Below are positions 9,257 through 16,690 of a DNA stretch of 33,205 bases, in pieces. The stretch comes from Candidatus Anammoxibacter sp. (GTDB lineage: Bacteria > Planctomycetota > Brocadiia > Brocadiales > Anammoxibacteraceae). Made by a program: the position numbers and the translations under genes. Location: contig JAIQZQ010000088.1 of assembly GCA_021777105.1 (NCBI GenBank), positions 1 through 33,205 of the forward strand, in the 5' to 3' direction. Numbering within the stretch: position 1 is the first letter of the stretch; each line of letters starts with the position of its first letter. The notes below the pieces were generated by a model. The model was given only the letters and a program-made list of their open reading frames with translations, was not told the origin of the DNA and did no database searches.

Positions 9257-9812
9257 AAAGTGACTAAAGTTAAAAGTGAGCTAAAGTTTCGGTAAAAATT
9301 TTCAATTTTTGAATAAATTTTATCAATCTAGCTTCCAAACCCCAGTTTGGGCGAGAACCCGGTTGGTTCAAGTCCCCTGACCTGCCCTTTTAAGGCATCC
9401 CGGATTGTCATTAACATAATGTAGTGTAGGCGCGTCCTCGCGCCGTGGCGGGCAAGTAAAGCCTATACGTTGGAATTGAGTAATCGTGCGTTGAAATCAC
9501 TTACTAAGGGGGATGGCTCCCCGCAAAATTGAAAATATCTTTTTCAACCGCAGACGGCACGAGGACGCGCCTTGGCAGCTTGTCTACCCTCAATGAGAAT
9601 TATCCCTGTAGAATCTTATCATTTAAGTTTTAACAAATTTTGACAAAATATTTCAGGTCTCTGTTATAATTCGTTATGTTATATACGTTTATCTACGTTT
9701 GATAATAATTGAACTTATAATTTTTAGAGTTGGTTTTATTCTGAATAAATGCTAAAAATCTTAGATTTTTACCAAAACTTTAGCTCACTTTAAACTTTAG
9801 GTCACTTTAGCC
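9257..9812. mobile_element. ~560-bp element with ~45-bp inverted arms
   Basis: The left arm (about 9257-9302) reads CTAAAGTGACTAAAGTTA and continues through GTGAGCTAAAGTTTCGGTAA. The right arm (about 9766-9812) is its near-perfect reverse complement. A second inverted pair lies inside: GCGCGTCCTCGCGCCGT near 9430 and its complement near 9552-9570. No open frame of useful length is present. The shape suits a non-autonomous transposable or other foldback element inserted just after the YyaL gene. No clear target-site duplication was identified. The left arm starts with a short tandem repeat of GTGACTAAA. Confidence 0.55.
9640..9670 (+). promoter_or_regulatory. Consensus-like sigma70 promoter inside the inverted-arm element
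   Basis: A perfect TTGACA (9640-9645) and a perfect TATAAT (9665-9670) are separated by 19 bp, slightly longer than optimum. No start codon with a long frame follows within the element. It could drive a small RNA or read out towards the first cassette gene at 10207. Confidence 0.4.
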
Positions 9813-10114
9813 TCTTTTCCGATTTATCCCCATAGGGGGGTAAAGACTCAATTAAAGCCGCGTAGTTGCAGCATCCCAATTACAGTTTCATTTCCTTAAT
9901 AACTTTCCTATAGACATACGTAATAATAAGATTATAATAATTAAGTTTTTATGCCTGAATGAAATCCTGAATTTATTGGCAACTCCTGTTTGACGCCAAT
10001 TAAAACCATCATTAATTTCATGCAGAATGATCAAAATACAAAAATATTTTAAAAAAGATGGATTAATTAACACTTGGCAGCTTGTTTGCTTCAGTGTTTA
10101 TTGTCCCCTGAAGG

Positions 10115-10195
10115 GATAATGGAAAAATAGGTGAAAAATTTCCATTTTATAACCGCAATAGGTAGGGAATTTTCTATTTATTCATACTGTTAGCG
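10115..10195 (+). other. Left boundary recombination-site-like hairpin (attI/attC-like)
   Basis: GATAATGG at about 10115 and GTTAGCG at 10189-10195 bracket two pairing arms around the loop motif CCGCAATAGGTA. The arms are AAAATAGGTGAAAAATTTCC and GGGAATTTTCTATTTAT. A related element with the same loop lies in mirror orientation at 27272-27350. The TIR gene starts 12 bp after the R-box, as expected for a first cassette. Whether this is an attI or a leading attC cannot be settled without the integrase. Confidence 0.5.
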
Positions 10196-10206
10196 TATAG
10201 AAAATT

Positions 10207-11091
10207 ATGATATTTTTAGAATTAGCTAGAAATGTTTGTCAACCTCAATTATCGGAGGTTTGGAGATCCTTCTCTGATAGAGAAGAAGCGATTGTTTCGG
10301 AATGTGCCTCAAGAGGATGGAGTTGTCTAAATGGTGCTGACTACGAAAAGATCAACAAGTTAGGGAAAAATATATTAAAGGAAATGTCCGAAATAATCTG
10401 GAATAGCCTTGTTGATTCTTATGATGCCTCTGAAAAGAAACCAAGCAGAGAAGAACTTCAAAAGTTTTTTGAAAATGAGATAAATCAAAATGCTCATTCT
10501 ATTGCAGAAACCATAGTTGACCGAATAGAACAACAGAATGTTAATATAAGGCTTCCAGATATTGGGAGTCAAAAAGAATATGCCAGAAAAGAAATTGAAG
10601 CCGAAAGAGAACATTTGATTTGCTTGTTATCTGGCCAGTTAAATGTGTTTTTGGGTAAACTTAAACCACACCAGATTAAACTTTCAAAATATGATGTTTT
10701 TATTAGCTACTCAAAGAAAGACAATGATGTTGCCTCTGAAATCAGGGATTCTTTAAGTGGTAGGCAAATAAAATGTTTCATGGCAGAAAAGGATATTGCA
10801 TCTGGTATGGTATGGGAGGAAGAAATTCTTAATGCATTAAAGGAGTCTCCTATTGGAATTATCCTTCTAACCCCAAATTCTTTTAACTCTAATTGGGTAA
10901 TGTGTGAGGCTGGTGCATTTTGGGCATTAGGTAAGTCTTTAGTAGCACCATATATGTTTGTTGATATAGATAAATTGCCAGAACCAATAAAGAAATATCA
11001 ATGCAAACCAATTCAAACTATTGAAGCTAGAAAAATACTTTGTGATGAAATATTTAATTTATGTCAGACCGATGTCCGGTCTGAGAATTGA
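10207..11091 (+). CDS. TIR-domain protein with helical N-terminal region
   Basis: A 294-residue protein. Residues 1-158 are mostly helical and charged and match no family I recognise. Residues 161-290 form a TIR domain beginning YDVFISYSKKD (Y162-D172). It continues with the GIILLTPNSF strand and the SNWVMCE motif, in which Glu234 occupies the catalytic position of NAD-cleaving TIRs. The domain order, sensor or adaptor part first and TIR last, resembles bacterial defence effectors. No ThsA, CD-NTase or other classical partner is adjacent. NADase activity and a defence role are family-based inferences. The start lies just after the R-box at 10189; no good Shine-Dalgarno is visible, so transcription and translation may rely on the boundary region. 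Confidence 0.85.
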   Translation: MIFLELARNVCQPQLSEVWRSFSDREEAIVSECASRGWSCLNGADYEKINKLGKNILKEMSEIIWNSLVDSYDASEKKPSREELQKFFENEINQNAHSIAETIVDRIEQQNVNIRLPDIGSQKEYARKEIEAEREHLICLLSGQLNVFLGKLKPHQIKLSKYDVFISYSKKDNDVASEIRDSLSGRQIKCFMAEKDIASGMVWEEEILNALKESPIGIILLTPNSFNSNWVMCEAGAFWALGKSLVAPYMFVDIDKLPEPIKKYQCKPIQTIEARKILCDEIFNLCQTDVRSEN

Positions 11092-11455
11092 AGCGTAATA
11101 TTTACAACATTAAGGTCTCTGGCTAAGCTAAAGGAAAAGCTTCAGGTTCAGACCTTGAAAACAGAAAATAGGTTTTCCTCATTATAATATAACATTATCT
11201 ATCCGCTAATATTTATAGTAGAAATTAATTGAGCTACAAATTGCCGTAACTATCCTAAAATACATGAGCTATGATGGCTTAACTGTTAAGTTTACCCACA
11301 GAAACAACTATAGTGGCTTGAAATTAAACCGGTTAAATTTTACAATTAAATTTACGCCATTATTTTGACTGTGGAAGTATTATCAGCATCAATATTTACT
11401 TTTATTTTATGGCAAAACTACCATACATCACATTTTTATTTGCAGGAATCAGATT
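11092..11455. other. Gap between first and second left-half genes
   Basis: No gene is visible. 11125-11165 contains an imperfect inverted repeat (AAGGTCT ... AGACCTT) with a stretch resembling the ends of the MITE-2 family. A GTTAAGT at about 11286 fits the R-box consensus GTTRRRY, but I cannot find convincing pairing arms, so I do not call an attC here. Confidence 0.3.
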
Positions 11456-12085
11456 ATGGAATATACACCTGATAACGATGCTCATATGAGGAAGAGGCTG
11501 GAACTAATTTCTTTGGCTAAGGATCAGCTTGGCATCGATATGTCTGATTACGCAGAAAAATTGGTAGATTCATTCTGCAAATTGTCACCACCAAAGGAAG
11601 CTTCGTTTTTCATGGAACATCCCGTAATGCCATCTCTCTCTATGGGCTTAGTCAAAACGAAAGATGCAGGTCAAGGCGGTGGGCGCACAAGAAAGCCTGG
11701 CAACATCCTACTAAATTGGCGAAATATGGCACGCGAGACTGGCGATTTGGTTTTGGCTGGTGTTGGTACTATCGTACAGCCTTGGCTAATTCCTTTTGCA
11801 GCGTTGAGTATTTTTAACAAACTTTGGACTCATGCTACTATAGAACTATCAAAAGAGCAGGCTTCCTGTCTTTTTGCCATGTGGCATCGTTGTGACGACG
11901 ATCACAAAATAACCTGCAACAAGGCTTTTAAAGCTTGCAATGAATTATTTGTGGTATTTCAGTGGGCAAACCTTCAAGATCGTCAATTTTCGGCGATACT
12001 GGACGATCTCATCAAACTGCAATGCATTAAGATTGAAGAAGAACATGTCATCTGGCTTAGAGAGAGTGTTCAACAATCATACTAA
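11456..12085 (+). CDS. Hypothetical cassette protein
   Basis: A 209-residue protein of no family I recognise. The N-terminal part is charged and helical. A Gly/Arg-rich stretch (about 75-82, GQGGGRTRKPG) is followed by a hydrophobic segment about residues 95-120 (DLVLAGVGTIVQPWLIPFAA) that could be a buried or membrane helix. The C-terminal 50 residues have the look of a winged-helix-like ending (DDLIKLQCIKIEEEHVIWL). The start has AGGAA 9 bp upstream. It lies between two TIR genes and ends about 110 bp before a probable attC left half, which fits a single-gene cassette. Confidence 0.65.
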   Translation: MEYTPDNDAHMRKRLELISLAKDQLGIDMSDYAEKLVDSFCKLSPPKEASFFMEHPVMPSLSMGLVKTKDAGQGGGRTRKPGNILLNWRNMARETGDLVLAGVGTIVQPWLIPFAALSIFNKLWTHATIELSKEQASCLFAMWHRCDDDHKITCNKAFKACNELFVVFQWANLQDRQFSAILDDLIKLQCIKIEEEHVIWLRESVQQSY

Positions 12086-12196
12086 TAAATAAATCCAAAT
12101 CATTGGGATTGAACGAAAGCTTATGAAATCTGTTTAGGAGCAAAAAAGCTTTAGGAGCAGACCCTAAGACAGGATACGTAACATTATAATTCTAAT

Positions 12197-12232
12197 TTCT
12201 AACTAGGCAAATACTCGTGCCAAGGATTGTTA
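12197..12232 (+). other. attC-like left half, split by a group II intron
   Basis: TCTAAC at 12198-12203 is an R''-type box, followed by an arm containing CAAATACTCGTGCC. This arm resembles the reverse complement of the right half at 12751-12781 (CACAATCAGGTGCGG). The 425-nt intron lies between the halves. The pairing is imperfect. Confidence 0.35.
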
Positions 12233-12240
12233 CCCATCAG

Positions 12241-12665
12241 GTGCTCTCGCGGAAAATTGCGGGAAAGTCCTGACTAATTAAAGTCTGACCAACAGGTTAG
12301 TAGTGAAGTCTACGTGCAAAACCCGTGAGGGAAGCGCTAAGCGAGATGTATCAGTGATACGGGCTCTGTATTGTGTCCTGAAATTCGAATATGCCGAGAG
12401 CCGAGAAGTCATGGCGGTGTTGGCTAAGCCAACGTGGCCACAAGGGAAAGGTATTATTTTAAGACCTTCAAAAGACTTTTCCTTTTCCATTGCCAAGAAT
12501 AGTACACAATATCTGAATGCTTGGACAGCAAAGTTCTACGCCAATCGAGGTCGTGCCTGATTGGTTTCTCTTTTGGAAAAAAGGAAGAGAACTGAGGAAC
12601 CGGATGAGGGAAATCTTCAAGTCCGGGTCTGTGAGGGGGGGGCGGCGAGCAATCGCTGCTTCTAC
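12241..12665 (+). ncRNA. ORF-less group II intron (probably degenerate)
   Basis: A 5' end GTGCTC is followed by conserved domain-I style sequence (CGTGCAAAACCCGTGAGGG, then GTTGGCTAAGCCAACGTGG). The region closes with a domain V-like hairpin at 12597-12630: GAACCGGATG, a GAAA loop, and AAGTCCGGGTCT. A domain VI-like hairpin (GCGGCGAGC ... TCGCTGC) follows, then CTAC at the 3' end. There is no reverse transcriptase; domain IV is reduced to about 130 nt. The catalytic triad position reads AAC instead of AGC, and its partner is changed too, so self-splicing is doubtful. The boundaries are estimates. A second domain V-like 3' fragment (GACGTCCGGTTCT) follows at 12685-12697. Confidence 0.6.
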
Positions 12666-12750
12666 CTGGAAGGTGACGGCTATTGACGTCCGGTTCTAAA
12701 TTGTTTTCTTTGTAAGTGCTTGTCAAATTTAATATAAATATTTTACGTTG

Positions 12751-12781
12751 TAGCACGCCGCACCTGATTGTGACGTTATAC
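12751..12781 (+). other. attC-like right half with R' box
   Basis: AGCACGCCGCACCTGATTG followed by TGACGTTATAC resembles the right half of many attC sites and the sequence at 15283-15314. The GTTATAC box starts at 12775. The TIR start codon at 12800 follows 25 bp after it, the usual cassette geometry. Confidence 0.45.
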
Positions 12782-12799
12782 ATCACACTAGCTTATTGT

Positions 12800-14470
12800 A
12801 TGGACGACAACAATATAACAAATATCAAAGATTTGTTCCTAAGTTATTCGCATGCGGACATACATTTTGTAAGCGGTTTAGCGCATGCCTGTGAGCTTCG
12901 TGGAATTAGTGTATGGTTAGACGACGATAATTTACTCGTTGGTGACAATCTAATTCCGAAAATCCAACATGCTATTGATCGAACAAGATTCTTCGCACCA
13001 GTTGTCAGTATAAATTCAGTTAATTCTGAGTGGGTAAAAAAAGAACTTGAGCAAGCACTTGTGAGTGAAATAACATCCAACTTAATCAAGGTGTTACCTA
13101 TAGTACTTGGAAAAGTTGATACACTTCCTGGTTTTCTTCGTGGGAAGATTTGCGCTAATTTCTCTGGCTGGCCAAATGATCATAAGCAATACGATATATC
13201 CCTAATGCATCTAGTTCAATCAGTTTTGCAACGTCGAAAACTCAAGGAAGCAAGTACGCAACTATGCGATCGTTTGATTAAGGGATCATCTAATGACGAT
13301 TTTAGGCCATCAAATAAAAAAATTGAAGATACATTGATTTGTACATCCGAAGATTTTGTTCATATTTTTGGGACGAATGAAGAGCCAAAACCGACAATCC
13401 AGTCAAATCCGAAACCAACCAATAACAAACATATAATAACGCCTTTTCAACGTGAAAAGGCAGATAGTCTCTCTAATACAGATTTAGCAATTACTTTATG
13501 TAAAAAAATAATCGAAGACTTTAAATTCTCTGTAATTCACAATAGGGAATATGTAGAAAAAGATATTGAAAATGTCAAAAACGAACTTATTAATGCCGGA
13601 CTTCCATTCAAAGGAAAAAAAGATGTTCGCTTCATAAAAGATAATTTATTTAAACACTTACCTCATTCAGAAAGCACTGTTATTGAATTCACGAATGAAA
13701 AACCTTGGCCGCTCTACATGGAAGCCTGGAAGGGCAGTGAAAATATAAGGGAAAAAGCAATAGAATATGCAAATAGTATGGCGACTATTAAATTTAACAG
13801 CGCTACGTTTCACCCTTCTGTTGAAGCAACTCTATTACAGATGAAAAAAAATGGCTTGAAAATCGAAGTTGATTCACATTCAAGACATGGGATAGACCAG
13901 GTCTCCATAATTGAGAACAATCAAATCGAATACGAGTTTATTTTATTAGTCGATGCAAATATTTTTTTACTTGGAGACAAGAGATGTTATGACTATCGAT
14001 TCCTAATGCCAGTTTATAGGCAACCACATGTATTGATCAAAAACAAAAGTACTTCAACTATAAAACAACTTTTTGTTGCGAAAGGTTCATCAGCCGAACA
14101 TCAATGCAAGCTTCAAATAGATTTAGAAAATTATAAGGAATTGATACTATGTGATATCAGTGAACTTCCTGACATTGTGAGTAATCTTATAAACGGACAA
14201 GCAGTTCTAGCATGGGAACCTTTAGGTAGTATATTTGCCTCTGGCAATGACTATAAAACAAAAGCAACCAATGGATTCAAGCTGAGCACATCGCTCTATT
14301 GTAACAAAAAACTCTGTCCTGGTGGAATTCCTCTTCCTGCGGTTGGAGCTTTTGTAGAAGCGTTCATAACTTCGTGGAATTATTGCTATAAATTCCCTGA
14401 GGCAATGGCAATGGAAATGGCAAACAATGAGAAATTTCTAAATAGTTGGAAAAGAGTGCTTACTGAGTAG
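12800..14470 (+). CDS. TIR protein with possible substrate-binding-like sensor domain
   Basis: I prefer ATG 12800 (556 residues) over a GTG at 12716 because the extra 28 codons would be read from the attC site. Residues 10-140 form a TIR domain: DLFLSYSHAD (11-20), GISVWLDDDNL (35-45), and SEWVKKE with Glu82 at the NADase catalytic position. A linker follows. Residues about 240-556 form a second domain. Its segments PWPLYMEAWKGSENI, the turn FHPSVEATLL, MPVYRQPHVLI and GQAVLAWEPLGS resemble the fold and WEP motif of periplasmic NMT1/SsuA-like binding proteins. If so, this is a cytoplasmic ligand sensor fused to a TIR effector. There is no signal peptide. The TIR call is firm; the sensor call is tentative. 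A good attC follows 120 bp after the stop. Confidence 0.8.
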   Translation: MDDNNITNIKDLFLSYSHADIHFVSGLAHACELRGISVWLDDDNLLVGDNLIPKIQHAIDRTRFFAPVVSINSVNSEWVKKELEQALVSEITSNLIKVLPIVLGKVDTLPGFLRGKICANFSGWPNDHKQYDISLMHLVQSVLQRRKLKEASTQLCDRLIKGSSNDDFRPSNKKIEDTLICTSEDFVHIFGTNEEPKPTIQSNPKPTNNKHIITPFQREKADSLSNTDLAITLCKKIIEDFKFSVIHNREYVEKDIENVKNELINAGLPFKGKKDVRFIKDNLFKHLPHSESTVIEFTNEKPWPLYMEAWKGSENIREKAIEYANSMATIKFNSATFHPSVEATLLQMKKNGLKIEVDSHSRHGIDQVSIIENNQIEYEFILLVDANIFLLGDKRCYDYRFLMPVYRQPHVLIKNKSTSTIKQLFVAKGSSAEHQCKLQIDLENYKELILCDISELPDIVSNLINGQAVLAWEPLGSIFASGNDYKTKATNGFKLSTSLYCNKKLCPGGIPLPAVGAFVEAFITSWNYCYKFPEAMAMEMANNEKFLNSWKRVLTE

Positions 14471-14589
14471 TGATAAGGAAAAATGGTAATCCTTTAAGCA
14501 AAAGGCCTCTGATAGCCTTATTTATGCTCAAAATTTTTAAGAAAAATCATGTGGCGGATCTCTGTAAGTTTCATACATGCTTACAGTTT

Positions 14590-14647
14590 TTCTAACAAAC
14601 TCATTCACCTGACGCAAAAAACGCGCAGGTGATTCGCGCGTTAGAAG
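14590..14647 (+). other. attC recombination site, plus orientation
   Basis: Complete imperfect palindrome. R'' is TTCTAACAAAC at 14590. The arms TTCACCTG and CAGGTGA pair around the GACGCAAAAAACGCG loop. R' is GCGCGTTAGAAG, ending about 14647. The arms mismatch where extrahelical bases are expected. The orientation agrees with the TIR gene that ends at 14470. This is one of the clearest attC sites in the window. Confidence 0.7.
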
Positions 14648-14814
14648 AGGCTAAAAAGTTACAGTTTAGCTGGTTTTAGATTAAAGCGCTGACAATTCAA
14701 CAATAAAAGAGCTTGCCTGTATTTAAGTTAATATGAATTGCCTCGAAATATCACTAAATTTAGCGGTAATACAGTGGATGAAATAGGCAGCTTAACTGTT
14801 ACGCTAAAAAAATT

Positions 14815-15070
14815 GGAGCAAGCCTAGGGTCACGTCTTAAGAGGCCGTCCGAGAATGTAAAATCACTAAATATTTTTGTTGGTATTAAAGGACTTACGAC
14901 TGGGAATTTGGCTAAAAAACCTATTATCGGACAGCCTGTTAACTATTAAGTTTCGAGTATATTGTTAGATTTTTTATAAAACTTTAGATAAAAATACATT
15001 TTTTAGTTGTGCTGTTAAAGTCAAAAAAGCATCAATACTTAATAATTAAGATGTGACCTGGGCTTGCTCC
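14815..15070. mobile_element. MITE-2 copy interrupted by a nested MITE-1
   Basis: The outer ends are GGAGCAAGCCTAGGGTCACG at 14815 and its near complement, ending GACCTGGGCTTGCTCC at 15070, about 25-bp terminal inverted repeats. The nested element occupies 14841-14938. Without it, the copy is about 158 bp. The interior contains AGTTGTGCTGTTAAAGTC, which marks the other copies at 21409-21504, 25044-25118, 27481-27548 and 27990-28141. No coding capacity. Confidence 0.65.
14841..14938 (+). mobile_element. MITE-1 copy A (98 bp)
   Basis: Ends GAGGCCGTCCGAGAAT and ATCGGACAGCCTG, with TTAA at 14837-14840 and 14939-14942 as a 4-bp target duplication. It sits inside a MITE-2 copy, so it is the younger insertion. 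Confidence 0.75.
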
Positions 15071-15075
15071 TAAAT

Positions 15076-15240
15076 CATTGTGATTATCCAATTCACACAA
15101 GTAGAATTGAAGGATTTAATAATAAGATTAAATTAATAAAACGCAAAGCATATGGCTTTCATGATACAAATTACTTTTCGCCTAAAATAATACAAGCATT
15201 TGATAGACAGTCAAATATTCCCCCAGCACTACACAACTAA
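15076..15240 (+). pseudogene. ISL3-family transposase C-terminal relic
   Basis: An open stretch of 54 codons reads HCDYPIHTSRIEGFNNKIKL, continuing IKRKAYGFHDTNYFSPKI to a TAA. This is the conserved C-terminal end of ISL3-type (IS204/IS1001/IS1096/IS1165) transposases, with the N-K-I-K-x-I-K-R-x-A-Y-G-F motif. The rest of the enzyme, about 350 residues, is absent. The fragment begins right after the MITE-2 copy ending at 15070. Confidence 0.75.
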
Positions 15241-15273
15241 TTGGGAGAAGAACCGTAAATTTAAATGCAAATC

Positions 15274-15314
15274 TTTAACATGGCAGTGCGCCGCGCCTGA
15301 TCACGTCGTTAGCC
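15274..15314 (+). other. attC-like site before the 15333 gene
   Basis: CTTTAACATGGCAG is followed by TGCGCCGCGCCTGATCACG and the R' box TCGTTAGCC (15306-15314). The right half is typical; the left half is short, possibly trimmed by the neighbouring ISL3/MITE insertions. The next ATG is 19 bp downstream. Confidence 0.45.
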
Positions 15315-15332
15315 ACATGGAGTTATTTTAAT

Positions 15333-16184
15333 ATGTTTTTAGGACTCGACATCAAAATTTGGCTCGGGCTATCTGTTCTTGGTGCCACTGTTTCTACAGT
15401 AGGAGCTTTGTTAGGTATTCTCCTTAAGGAGTATTTTTTGACACGCTCCTTGGAACAGTGGAAACAAAAACAGAGTCTGGAACAAGTCTATGAAAAATTT
15501 CGTGCCCCTCTTATGCTTGCAGCGCGTGAACTTGTTTCACGGACGCTTGAAGTTTTGAATCATTATCCAACTGTATACCTTCGTAAAACAGTCTTGGCTT
15601 CTAGTCCTGAGAAACAAGTCGAAAATACAATTGAGGACGCTTACTTTCAAAGGTACAAACTCATTAGTACTATATATCGAATAAGTGCTTTTTTAGGATG
15701 GATAGAGCTTTATCGACAAGAAATTACTTTTCTACATAGTGGAAATAATAAACATGCAAAAGTGCTTGAAGAAACAGTTGATCGAATTCGAAGTGATTTG
15801 GCTGATGGTCAACTCAATCAATCCGAGGATTGGCAGGAGTGGCGCGACACACTAGTCTTTCGCGAGGAACTTAGAGCAATTGGCGAATCTTTGATTGAAC
15901 ATCAAGGAGATTCTCGTTCGGTAATGGGTTATGGCAGATATTGCGAATGCCTTGAATCTGATACTGAGAATGATGTAAAACGGTGGTCCCCAGTACTATT
16001 TAATTTTTATTTGGATCTTGAAGTAAACAATAAAGATTTTCGTCAAGTTCGCCTTGAACGATTGTTTGTTCATGTAACGGAACTTGTTAAACTTCTAGGT
16101 GGAAATACGGTGCTTAAGCCTTATATGCAAAAAGCATACAACAAATATAAACCAAGCTCGTATCCAATTGAGAGTAATACCTAA
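15333..16184 (+). CDS. Hypothetical protein with one N-terminal membrane helix
   Basis: A 283-residue protein. Residues about 8-32 (LGLSVLGATVSTVGALLGIL) form one transmembrane helix, followed by a helical, charged body (LEQWKQKQSLEQVYEKFRAP) of mainly cytoplasmic character. No catalytic motif is visible and I do not recognise a family. A GGAG lies about 10 bp upstream of the ATG. The gene follows an attC-like site by 19 bp and is followed by an R''-like GTCTAACG at 16201, so it looks like a single-gene cassette. A small membrane protein among TIR effectors could be a partner effector or sensor, but there is no direct evidence. Confidence 0.65.
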   Translation: MFLGLDIKIWLGLSVLGATVSTVGALLGILLKEYFLTRSLEQWKQKQSLEQVYEKFRAPLMLAARELVSRTLEVLNHYPTVYLRKTVLASSPEKQVENTIEDAYFQRYKLISTIYRISAFLGWIELYRQEITFLHSGNNKHAKVLEETVDRIRSDLADGQLNQSEDWQEWRDTLVFREELRAIGESLIEHQGDSRSVMGYGRYCECLESDTENDVKRWSPVLFNFYLDLEVNNKDFRQVRLERLFVHVTELVKLLGGNTVLKPYMQKAYNKYKPSSYPIESNT

Positions 16185-16200
16185 TCGTGGAAAATGTAAG

Positions 16201-16216
16201 TCTAACGTCAAGTCTT
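16201..16216 (+). other. Possible orphan attC left box
   Basis: GTCTAACGTCAAGTC lies 17 bp after the stop of the preceding gene, the usual place for an R'' box. The matching right half is not found; MITE insertions from 16257 on may have displaced or removed it. Confidence 0.25.
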
Positions 16217-16256
16217 AAATATTAACTAATTATAAATTTGAATTTACAAGAAGCAT

Positions 16257-16442
16257 CAAGGGCACATCTTAATTAGTAAGTATTGGTGTTTTTGGAAAGC
16301 TCTATGGGGGCAGACCTTGAGAGGCTGTCCGAGAATAGGTTTTTCGGCCAATTGTCAAGGCATAAGTCCTTTAATATCAACAAAAATATTTAGAGATATT
16401 ACATTCTCGGACACCCTGTTAATATGTGACCCTGGGCTTGCT
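16257..16442. mobile_element. MITE-2 fragments around a nested MITE-1
   Basis: GGGCACATCTTAATTAGTAA at 16258 is a MITE-2 end in reverse orientation. AATATGTGACCCTGGGCTTG at 16421-16440 is a MITE-2 right end. Between them lie a variant end (GGGGGCAGACCTTGA) and MITE-1 copy B. The structure looks like two partial MITE-2 copies later cut by MITE-1. Confidence 0.5.
16321..16418 (-). mobile_element. MITE-1 copy B (98 bp)
   Basis: Ends GAGGCTGTCCGAGAAT and ATTCTCGGACACCCTG. The flanks are TTGA (16317-16320) and TTAA (16419-16422), a target duplication with one change. The interior is inverted relative to copy A. Confidence 0.75.
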
Positions 16443-16690
16443 CTTTATTGCGTAGCTTAAAAAGACTTGAAATAATAGATGCGGTAATTAAGTTAAAGTC
16501 TTCTCATACAAACGTAATATTATAGATATATATAAATTCACAAAAAATATTGTCTTTTTTGTGCCAGGGGAGATCTTTTGTGCTTGCCAGGGAGCTTCTA
16601 ATGGGTGACCCCATCTGTTTTTAGGCATGGGAGTCTGACTGAAGCTAACTGGGAAATCAGTAGATATGCCACAGAATCCTTTACTCTAAT

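Noticed and set aside
9888..10073. 61-codon minus-strand frame
   Set aside because: No ribosome site, no recognisable pattern, very AT-rich; treated as chance.
11277..11295. GTTAAGT at about 11286 as an attC R-box
   Set aside because: Fits the 7-bp consensus, but no paired arms could be found around it.
12303..12786. Short frames on both strands across the group II intron
   Set aside because: They coincide with conserved intron RNA structure and show no reverse-transcriptase motifs.
10207..14470. Thoeris or CBASS defence system
   Set aside because: TIR genes are present, but no ThsA-like SIR2/SLOG protein and no cyclase neighbour; the genes appear to be separate cassettes.
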